Shown here: in pieces, positions 1 to 4,648 of the stretch
Position numbering within the stretch: position 1 is the first letter of the stretch
Layout of the letters: each line of letters opens with the position of its first letter
Source: an uncultured Rhodospirillales bacterium
Lineage (GTDB): Bacteria; Pseudomonadota; Alphaproteobacteria; Rhodospirillales; Defluviicoccaceae
NCBI GenBank assembly: GCA_937127205.1
Contig: CAKZLS010000147.1
Coordinates: 1 to 6,538, forward strand
DNA length: 6,538 nucleotides
Reading direction: 5' to 3'
Translations under genes and position numbers: made by a program
The notes under the pieces: model-generated
What the model was told of the DNA's origin: nothing
Databases searched by the model: none
Seen by the model: only the letters and a program-made list of their open reading frames with translations

Positions 1-815
1 ATGTGCTGGGTGGTGCCGCCGAACATCACCTGGCGCAGCCGGCTGCGGGTAAACGCGCCCTTGATCACGAGGTCGGCGCCGATGTCGCCTGCTTCGTTGA
101 GAATGACCTCACCGGCCGGCAAGCCCTCGGGCTCGAGCGTCCGACTGCTGACCGCAACGCCATGACGGGCGAGATGATTGGCGATCTGCCGACCGCTTGG
201 TCCGAAAGACGTCTCACCCTCTACCGTCACAACCTCGATCCGGCTGGCGGCCAGCAACAGAGGCATGGCCAGCGCTATCGTCCTTACCGTCTCGGTGCTG
301 CCGTTCCAGCCGATGACAATGGACTTTCCGACACTTTCGGGCGCTGCCGTTGGCGCCAGCAGCAACGGACGGCCGGTTTCGAACAGCGCGGCCTCGCAGG
401 TTTCGCGCCAACGCGAAGACGCATCCCCCTTGGTCCGGCCCATGATGATCAAATCGAACAGGCGGCCGTGCGTGCCGACGATCTCGGCTTCGGTTCCCTG
501 ACCCTCGCTCCAACCGGCGGCGAGCCCCTGGCCGCCGGTTTCGGGTTCCTCGAAAGGCAGGCCGTGCTCGCTGGTAATCTTGAGGAAGTCGGATCGCGCA
601 TGGTCGGCGAAACGCCGCCATTCTTCCGCCGCCAGGGCCAGGTAATCCGGTGGGGGTGCCATGCCCGGATTGAAGGATCCGACCGAGAATCTCGGATCAT
701 TGAACGCCAGCATACCCTCCACATAGCTGTCGAACGGTTTTGCCAACAAGATCGCTGTATTCAGCGCGCTGCGCGCGGCGTCCTCGTCATGGTAGGGTAC
801 GAGTATCGTTTTCAT
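1..815 (-). CDS. Universal stress protein, two tandem UspA domains (C-terminus beyond window)
   Basis: The 271 visible residues read as two UspA-type (PF00582) Rossmann-like domains. Each domain opens with the usual hydrophobic strand: MKTILVPYHD at 1-10 and KSIVIGWNGS at about 164-173. The first ends near DLIIMGRTKG (121-130); the second reaches DLVIKGAFTRSRLRQ (248-262) followed by FGGTTQH, which is the nucleotide-loop region. The classical G-2x-G-9x-G-S/T motif is altered: G253 is present, T256 replaces the second Gly, and G266-G267 follow. This variant is common in tandem proteobacterial Usps, and ATP binding is uncertain. The start at 815 has an ideal AAGGAGG (821-827) five bases upstream. 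Only a few residues should be missing at the left edge. It lies downstream of the TRAP operon on the same strand. In Halomonas elongata the Usp TeaD regulates the TRAP transporter TeaABC, so a link is possible, though TeaD has a single domain and the 134-base gap allows an independent promoter. Confidence 0.9.
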   Translation of the reverse strand, partial: MKTILVPYHDEDAARSALNTAILLAKPFDSYVEGMLAFNDPRFSVGSFNPGMAPPPDYLALAAEEWRRFADHARSDFLKITSEHGLPFEEPETGGQGLAAGWSEGQGTEAEIVGTHGRLFDLIIMGRTKGDASSRWRETCEAALFETGRPLLLAPTAAPESVGKSIVIGWNGSTETVRTIALAMPLLLAASRIEVVTVEGETSFGPSGRQIANHLARHGVAVSSRTLEPEGLPAGEVILNEAGDIGADLVIKGAFTRSRLRQVMFGGTTQH

Positions 816-949
816 GACCGCCTCCTTCAGCTTGAACCGCAGAATGCAAATGCCAGCATCTATGTTACACCCAAATGCCCCCAACGGCGAAATGCGGGCA
901 ATCTGGGCGTGGAGGGATGGCCAAGGATCGGAGGTCGGTGACTTGACGG
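816..949. other. Gap between regulator and usp; no clear terminator
   Basis: These 134 bases separate the stop of the MarR-like gene from the start of usp, both on the minus strand. I see no stem-loop followed by a T-run, so the end of the TRAP operon transcript is not obvious and usp may be partly co-transcribed. On the usp strand, GGCATTTG occurs twice (872-879 and 847-854, 25 bases apart) and a related GCATTT lies at 890-895. These could be binding sites in a usp promoter. A weak -10-like TAACAT lies near 864-869 with no convincing -35. The strong ribosome binding site AAGGAGG is at 821-827. Confidence 0.4.
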
Positions 950-1537
950 TTAGAGCGACGTAGCCGCCCGCGCGGCCTGGTCGTAAATGCCGGAAAGCGC
1001 GCGGAGCAGGCCGGCGAGGTCGCTGATCTGGTTTTCCGACTGGCCGAGAAAGTTGAAGGACCGGATCAGGCATTGCTCGCGGATCTCGCGATACTTTTGG
1101 CAGGCGTCCTGTCCCGCGTCGGTAATGGAGAACAGGTTTTCCTTACGCTTGCGGTCGCTCTCGACCAATCCCAGCTTGGCCAGCTTCTTGAGCGCGTAGT
1201 TGACGGTGTGGGTGTCCTCCACGTTGAGCACCAGGCAGATGTCGGCCAGTTTCTTCGCGCGGGCGCGGTGGTTCACGGTGTGCAGCACGAGGATGTCGAG
1301 CGGGCTCAGATCGGGGATGCCGGTGGCCGCCATGCATCGCACCATCCAACGGTGAAAGGCGTTGTTGGCGATGATCAGGCCGAACTCGAATTCGCTGAGC
1401 TCCGATGCCCATTCCGATACCAGGTGGGCCGATGAGACGATGGGGCCCACGCCCGCCGCCCCTTGGGTGTCTAGGGCGGTGTTTGGGGCGATGTCCGCGG
1501 TTTTTGCGTCCGGTTTGACGGTTGGTTGCTTGGTCAT
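950..1537 (-). CDS. MarR-like winged-helix transcriptional regulator
   Basis: The 195-residue protein has a flexible, Pro/Thr/Ala-rich N-terminal tail (1-38) and helices with an FHRWMVRCM stretch (61-69). A winged helix-turn-helix of the MarR superfamily follows at roughly 78-140: LSPLDILVLHTV is the first helix, AKKLADIC begins the HTH, the probable recognition helix is VEDTHTVNYALKKLAKLGL (106-124), and the wing is ESDRKRKENLFSIT (126-139). C-terminal helices (142-190) would form the dimer interface. MarR-family proteins usually bind palindromic operators as dimers and are released by small ligands. The start at 1537 is chosen because ATGA there overlaps the dctM stop, a typical sign of translational coupling. 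The reading frame stays open upstream to 2056, but only inside dctM. As the last cistron of the transporter operon it is the best candidate to read the palindromes at 4549-4589, possibly with the transported acid or its product as ligand (inference). Four cysteines (68, 101, 145, 156) are visible, with no evidence that they sense anything. Confidence 0.85.
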   Translation of the reverse strand: MTKQPTVKPDAKTADIAPNTALDTQGAAGVGPIVSSAHLVSEWASELSEFEFGLIIANNAFHRWMVRCMAATGIPDLSPLDILVLHTVNHRARAKKLADICLVLNVEDTHTVNYALKKLAKLGLVESDRKRKENLFSITDAGQDACQKYREIREQCLIRSFNFLGQSENQISDLAGLLRALSGIYDQAARAATSL

Positions 1538-2835
1538 TGCGACATTTGCTCCGGCAGCCATGTGGCCAATCCCGGGAAGGCGATCACCAGCACGACCGCT
1601 GCCACCAAAAGCAGGAAGAACGGCAGCGCGCAGCGGGCCACATAGAGAATATTCTTGCCGGTCAGAGCTTGCAGCACGAACAGGTTGAAGCCCACCGGCG
1701 GGGTGATCTGGGACATTTCGACGACGATGACGATGTAGATGCCGAACCAAATGAGGTCGAGACCGGCTGCCTCCACCATGGGCAGGATCACCGAAGTGGT
1801 CAGCACCACAACCGAGATGCCGTCGAGGAAACACCCCAGCACCATGAAGAACAGGGTCAGCGCGAACAGCAGCATATAGGGGGATAACTGCATGGCGGAG
1901 ATCCACTCGGCGAGCTGCCGGGGAACGCCGGTGAAGCCCATGGCCACCGTCAGGAACGCGGCGCCGGCGAGGATGAAGGCGATCATGCACGACGTCTTGG
2001 TGGCGCCCATGAGCGCGTCGACGAAGGTCTCGCGGCTCATGGATCCGGTCACCCACGAGAGAAACAGCGCCAGCACCACGCCGACGGCGGCGGCCTCGGT
2101 GGGCGAGGCCAGTCCGGCGTAGATGGTGCCGATGACGCCGGCGATCAGTATCACTACCGGGATCAGGCTGCGGGCGGCGTAGATCTTCTCCATCAGGGTC
2201 ATGGCGACGTCGACGGGCGGCACCTTGTCGCGGTTGAGCAGCGACCAGACGATGACGTAACCCATGAACATGCTGACCAGCATGATGCCGGGGATCACGC
2301 CCGCGATGAACAGCCGGGCGATGGACTGATCGGTGCCGACCCCGTAGACGATCAGGATGATCGAGGGCGGGATCAGCAGCCCAAGCGTGCCCGACCCGGC
2401 GAGAGTCCCGATCATCATCTTCTCGTCGTAGCCGCGCTTGTTGAGTTCCGGGATCGCCATTTTACCAATGGTCGCGGCGGTGGCCGCCGACGAGCCGGAG
2501 ACGGCGGCGAAGATGCCGCAGCCGAGGATATTGACGTGCATGAGGCGTCCGGGAAGCCGGGTGATCCAGGGGGCCAGACCGGTGAACATGTCCTCCGAGA
2601 GCCGCGAGCGGAACAGAATTTCACCCATCCAGATGAACATGGGCAGCGCCGCCAGCTCCCACGAATTGCTCGACCCCCAGACGGTGGTGGACATGATCGG
2701 GCCCACCGGTGCCGAGGTGAACCCGCCGATGGCGATCAGCGCCACCCCGAACAGCGACAGGGCGACCCAGACGCCGGTGCCCAGAAAGACGAACAGCGCA
2801 ATGACCAGCGTGAGCGTCAGAACGACCAAATCCAT
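1534..2835 (-). CDS. dctM: TRAP transporter large permease subunit DctM
   Basis: The 433-residue polytopic inner-membrane protein matches the family length (about 425-440) and is the ion-coupled transport subunit of a tripartite ATP-independent periplasmic transporter. Hallmarks of the DctM family (PF06808) appear in order: ALPMFIWMGEIL (63-74), the glycine/serine-rich GCGIFAAVSGSSAATAATIG (105-124), GSGTLGLLIPPSI (147-159), the LASPTEAAAVG loop (242-252), GCFLDGIS (334-341) and the ITPPVGFNLFVL segment (377-388). The two similar halves, each with a re-entrant hairpin region, agree with the elevator-type structures known for the related sialic acid TRAP transporters. GGGGAGG (2841-2847) precedes the ATG at 2835 by five bases. 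The gene is preceded by a small hairpin in the 54-base gap after dctQ, and its stop overlaps the start of the regulator gene by four bases. The sequence does not reveal the substrate, which is set mainly by the binding protein. Confidence 0.95.
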   Translation of the reverse strand: MDLVVLTLTLVIALFVFLGTGVWVALSLFGVALIAIGGFTSAPVGPIMSTTVWGSSNSWELAALPMFIWMGEILFRSRLSEDMFTGLAPWITRLPGRLMHVNILGCGIFAAVSGSSAATAATIGKMAIPELNKRGYDEKMMIGTLAGSGTLGLLIPPSIILIVYGVGTDQSIARLFIAGVIPGIMLVSMFMGYVIVWSLLNRDKVPPVDVAMTLMEKIYAARSLIPVVILIAGVIGTIYAGLASPTEAAAVGVVLALFLSWVTGSMSRETFVDALMGATKTSCMIAFILAGAAFLTVAMGFTGVPRQLAEWISAMQLSPYMLLFALTLFFMVLGCFLDGISVVVLTTSVILPMVEAAGLDLIWFGIYIVIVVEMSQITPPVGFNLFVLQALTGKNILYVARCALPFFLLLVAAVVLVIAFPGLATWLPEQMSQ

Positions 2836-2857
2836 AACAGCCTCCCCGTGTGTGTTG

Positions 2858-2875
2858 CGCCGGTATGTCCCGGCG
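2858..2875 (-). promoter_or_regulatory. Short hairpin upstream of dctM
   Basis: On the transcript strand CGCCGG and CCGGCG form a perfect 6-bp stem around a six-base loop, GACATA. The stem ends 22 bases before the dctM start codon, just upstream of its GGGGAGG. Its 18-base layout matches the hairpin before dctP: CCGGG, three variable bases, TACCGG, with compensating differences in the two outer pairs. It may influence translation initiation or mRNA decay; the function is unproven. Confidence 0.45.
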
Positions 2876-2889
2876 AGCCGTTCCGCCCG

Positions 2890-3438
2890 CTATTCGCTGA
2901 GCAGACCTTCTTCGACGTTTTCGTACGATGGTTTCTTGCCGCGCAGGACCCGCACCATGTCGTCCACCAGGGCGACGGTGAGGACGATCAGGCCAAAGGC
3001 CATGAAACTCTGCGGTATCCATAGCGGCACCGGAATCATGCCATAGGACACCTCGCCGTATTCGATGCTGTCGGCGACCAGCAGGATGGTGTTCCAGGTG
3101 AAAAAACCGGCGAGCACGATGGCAAAGGCCAAGCACCACACTTCGAACCAATGGCGGGGCCGCCCACCGATCCGGGTAATCAGCAGCGACACCCGGATAT
3201 GCCCGTCGGCGCGGAAGGTGTAGGCGAGCGCCAGAAACGACGCCGCCGCCAGAAAGAAGCCGGAGAACTCCGCGGCCGAGGGGACGATCAGCCCGATCCG
3301 TTCACCGGTGATCATGGTGGCGATGCCGTCGATGATGCGTCCGCCCACCTGGGCGACGACGATCAGGCAGATGGCCACCAGGCAAAGCGCGGCGGCAACG
3401 CCGCTGAGACGATAAAGGGTGTCGAGAATGGTGCGCAT
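2890..3438 (-). CDS. dctQ: TRAP transporter small permease subunit DctQ
   Basis: The 182-residue protein with four predicted membrane segments (about 10-33, 58-75, 97-121 and 139-160) is typical of the DctQ family (PF04290), the small subunit that scaffolds DctM and docks the binding protein. The conserved motif after the second segment is visible as YTFRADGHIRVSLL (73-86), matching the family pattern of R-x-D-x-H-I-x-V. Another family-like stretch is the VPLWIPQSFMAFG region (137-149) entering the fourth segment. The cytoplasmic tail is charged (RVLRGKKP, then an acidic end). The start at 3438 has a GGGAGGG ribosome binding site at 3443-3449. The order dctP-dctQ-dctM is the classical one, and the gaps on both sides of dctQ are 54 bases each. 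The gap upstream holds a strong hairpin that may lower expression of the membrane subunits relative to the binding protein. Confidence 0.93.
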   Translation of the reverse strand: MRTILDTLYRLSGVAAALCLVAICLIVVAQVGGRIIDGIATMITGERIGLIVPSAAEFSGFFLAAASFLALAYTFRADGHIRVSLLITRIGGRPRHWFEVWCLAFAIVLAGFFTWNTILLVADSIEYGEVSYGMIPVPLWIPQSFMAFGLIVLTVALVDDMVRVLRGKKPSYENVEEGLLSE

Positions 3439-3452
3439 TGAACCCTCCCGAG

Positions 3453-3482
3453 CGGGGCCGGCGGCGTGCGCGGCCGGCCCCG
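3453..3482 (-). promoter_or_regulatory. Strong intercistronic hairpin between dctP and dctQ
   Basis: A perfect 10-bp stem, CGGGGCCGGC paired with GCCGGCCCCG, encloses a 10-base loop in which 2-3 more pairs can form. It begins 10 bases after the dctP stop and ends 14 bases before the dctQ start. The transcript has no U-run after the stem, so it does not look like a full intrinsic terminator. By analogy with other binding-protein transport operons, such stems stabilise the upstream mRNA segment or attenuate readthrough, giving more binding protein than permease. The pairing is directly visible; the role is inferred. Confidence 0.65.
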
Positions 3483-3492
3483 TCGCCGATGA

Positions 3493-4467
3493 TTACTTTT
3501 GGTATTCGGTTAGAACCTTTTGGCCGTCTTCGCCGGCCCGTTCGGCCCACTCGCCGGCCATGGTCTCGCCGATAGCGTTCAGCTGCTCGGTCAGGGTTTC
3601 GCTGGGGGTGACGATGGTCATGCCGTTTTCCTTCATCACCGCGATCTTGGCGTCGGTTTCCGCCTTACTGGCGGCCCAGCCGCGCTCTTCGGCCGTGGCG
3701 GCCGCGTCGAGGATTGCTTTCTGGGTCTTCTCGTCGAGCCGGTCGAAGGCTTTCTTGTTGACGATCACCATGTTCTTCGGCAGCCAAGCCTGGGTGTCAT
3801 GGAAATGGGAAACGTAATCCCAGGCCTTGGTGTTCGCGCCGGTGGAGGGAGACGTGATCATGGCGTCGACGCGGCCGGTGGTGAAGGCGGTGGGAACATC
3901 GGGAACTTCGACCTGGGTCGGCACGGCGCCGGTCAACTCGGCGAACCGCTCGCCCGCGGTATTATAGGCGCGGATCTTGGTTCCCTTGAGGTCGTCGGTG
4001 GATGTCACTTCCTGTTTGGCATAGAGGCCCTGCGGCGGCCACGGCACCGCGAATAGAAGTTTCAGACCTTCCTCGTCTAGCTTTTCCTCGATCACCGGGC
4101 GGCTGGCCGCCCAGAGTTTCTCGGCGTCCTCGTAGCTGGTGGCCAGGAACGGCACCGCGTCGACCTCGAACACCGCGTCTTCGTTGCCAAGGCGCGAGAT
4201 CAGCACCTCGCCGATGGGCACCAGGCCGCGGCGCACGGTGTTCTTGATTTCCGGATGTTTGATCAGCGAACCGGCGCTGTGGACGGTGATTTCCAATTCG
4301 CCGTCGGTGCCGGTTTTCACGTCTTCGGCGAACTCGATGATGTTCGCGGTGTGGAAGTTTTTGTCCCCGTACGGCGTCGGCATGTCCCACTTGTCCGCCG
4401 CCAAGGCCGGGGAGGCCAATCCAAGGGCGATCGCGCCCGCGATCATCGCTTTTCCCATGTCAGTCAT
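3493..4467 (-). CDS. dctP: TRAP transporter periplasmic substrate-binding protein DctP
   Basis: The 324-residue precursor begins with a short Sec signal peptide: a Lys at position 6, a hydrophobic core AMIAGAIALGLA and the cleavage motif ALA|AD, giving a mature protein from about residue 24. The rest fits the DctP family (PF03480). It has an early segment around NIIEFAEDVKTGTDGELEI (42-60), then PWPPQGLYA (142-150) and the diagnostic DDLKGTKIRAYN (158-169). R166 is the position that in most characterised family members makes a salt bridge to the substrate carboxylate. The hinge region VPTAFTTGRVDAMITSP (191-207) and the KNMVIVNKKAFDRL stretch (231-244) follow. A carboxylate-bearing substrate is therefore likely. 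Given the divergent oxoprolinase, 5-oxoproline is the leading guess, and Bordetella pertussis DctP6 and DctP7 are known pyroglutamate-binding relatives in this superfamily. The start at 4467 is preferred over the Met at codon 4 because an AAGGGAAAG ribosome binding site sits about six bases upstream. Confidence 0.93.
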   Translation of the reverse strand: MTDMGKAMIAGAIALGLASPALAADKWDMPTPYGDKNFHTANIIEFAEDVKTGTDGELEITVHSAGSLIKHPEIKNTVRRGLVPIGEVLISRLGNEDAVFEVDAVPFLATSYEDAEKLWAASRPVIEEKLDEEGLKLLFAVPWPPQGLYAKQEVTSTDDLKGTKIRAYNTAGERFAELTGAVPTQVEVPDVPTAFTTGRVDAMITSPSTGANTKAWDYVSHFHDTQAWLPKNMVIVNKKAFDRLDEKTQKAILDAAATAEERGWAASKAETDAKIAVMKENGMTIVTPSETLTEQLNAIGETMAGEWAERAGEDGQKVLTEYQK

Positions 4468-4491
4468 TCTGCTTTCCCTTTTTCCCTACAG

Positions 4492-4509
4492 GTCCGGTAC
4501 CGCCCGGAC
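4492..4509 (-). promoter_or_regulatory. Leader hairpin upstream of dctP
   Basis: On the dctP transcript GTCCGG pairs with CCGGAC (6 bp, perfect) around the six-base loop GCGGTA. It ends 24 bases before the dctP start and just upstream of the AAGGGAAAG ribosome binding site. It matches the hairpin before dctM in 11 of 18 positions, with the two outer base pairs changed on both sides so that pairing is kept. No U-run follows, so it is not a terminator. A role in RNA stability or translation is inferred. Confidence 0.45.
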
Positions 4510-4538
4510 TCTCATCACAACGCTATCAGAACCTCCCT

Positions 4539-4567
4539 AACATAAAAAGTCAATAAAATATTGACAA
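4539..4567 (-). promoter_or_regulatory. Predicted sigma-70 promoter for the dctPQM-regulator operon
   Basis: On the minus strand TTGTCA (4567-4562, five of six consensus bases) is followed after exactly 17 bases by TATGTT (4544-4539, four of six). Transcription would begin near 4532, leaving a leader of about 65 bases that includes the hairpin at 4492-4509. The palindrome at 4549-4565 fills most of the spacer and touches the -35, an ideal position for repression. It is predicted from sequence only. Confidence 0.55.
4549..4565. promoter_or_regulatory. Candidate operator 1: 17-bp perfect palindrome
   Basis: GTCAATA and TATTGAC are perfect inverted 7-base arms around AAA. The site lies within the dctP promoter spacer and reaches into the -35 hexamers of both promoters. 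Its left half-site, GTCAATAA, differs by one base from GTCGATAA in the second palindrome. Its size fits a MarR-type dimer, but other repressor families bind similar sites. AT-rich composition makes partial palindromes likelier, which lowers confidence. Confidence 0.5.
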
Positions 4568-4590
4568 TTTATCGATGATATGTCGATAAT
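4561..4590 (+). promoter_or_regulatory. Predicted sigma-70 promoter for the oxoprolinase gene
   Basis: TTGACA (4561-4566, perfect -35 consensus) and GATAAT (4585-4590, five of six -10 bases) are separated by 18 bases. The start point would be near 4597, giving a leader of about 52 bases. The -35 shares five bases (4562-4566) with the -35 of the opposite dctP promoter, so two polymerases should not occupy both at once. The second palindrome fills the spacer and covers most of the -10. Confidence 0.65.
4569..4589. promoter_or_regulatory. Candidate operator 2: 21-bp perfect palindrome
   Basis: TTATCGA and TCGATAA are perfect 7-base arms around the seven-base spacer TGATATG. The site lies between the -35 and -10 of the oxoprolinase promoter and covers five of the six -10 bases, where a bound protein would block polymerase. 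Its centre (4579) is 22 bp from the centre of the other palindrome (4557), about two helical turns, so proteins on both sites would lie on the same face of the DNA. Confidence 0.55.
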
Positions 4591-4607
4591 TTTTATAGAA
4601 AAATGAT

Positions 4608-4627
4608 GGCGCCGAAACATCGGTGCC
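4608..4627 (+). promoter_or_regulatory. Leader hairpin upstream of the oxoprolinase gene
   Basis: GGCGCCGA pairs with TCGGTGCC to give an 8-bp stem (one G-U pair) closed by the tetraloop AACA. It lies in the predicted leader and ends 21 bases before the start codon, clear of the GGGAGGAG ribosome binding site. The lack of a U-run argues against a terminator. The spacing resembles that of the hairpins before dctP and dctM. Confidence 0.5.
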
Positions 4628-4648
4628 TCAATAGGGAGGAGCAGGGCG

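Larger units (their letters stand above)
4468..4648. promoter_or_regulatory. Divergent control region between dctP and the oxoprolinase gene
   Basis: These 181 non-coding bases separate the two outward-facing transcription units. The core (4539-4604) holds only 12 G/C in 66 bases, in sharp contrast to the GC-rich genes on both sides. It carries two overlapping divergent promoters and two perfect palindromes, and each flank has a leader hairpin before the first start codon. The parts are listed separately. Confidence 0.8.

Noticed and set aside
3..941. A 312-codon plus-strand open frame opposite usp
   Set aside because: It has no domain-like sequence and low-complexity composition. The minus-strand Usp with an ideal ribosome binding site explains the region.
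1538..2056. Upstream extension of the regulator frame inside dctM
   Set aside because: The added residues are an Arg/His-rich out-of-frame reading of dctM. The ATGA overlap and the regulator family length support the start at 1537.
2438..3046. Plus-strand open frames opposite dctM and dctQ
   Set aside because: They are shadows of high-GC coding sequence. The minus-strand proteins have membrane segments and conserved TRAP motifs in these positions.
4486..4515. Possible nine-residue leader peptide (MRVRAVPDL) in the dctP leader overlapping the hairpin
   Set aside because: The only ribosome-binding-like sequence, GGGAGG, is about 16 bases away and lies at the predicted transcript start. The peptide has no informative codon run, so there is not enough support.
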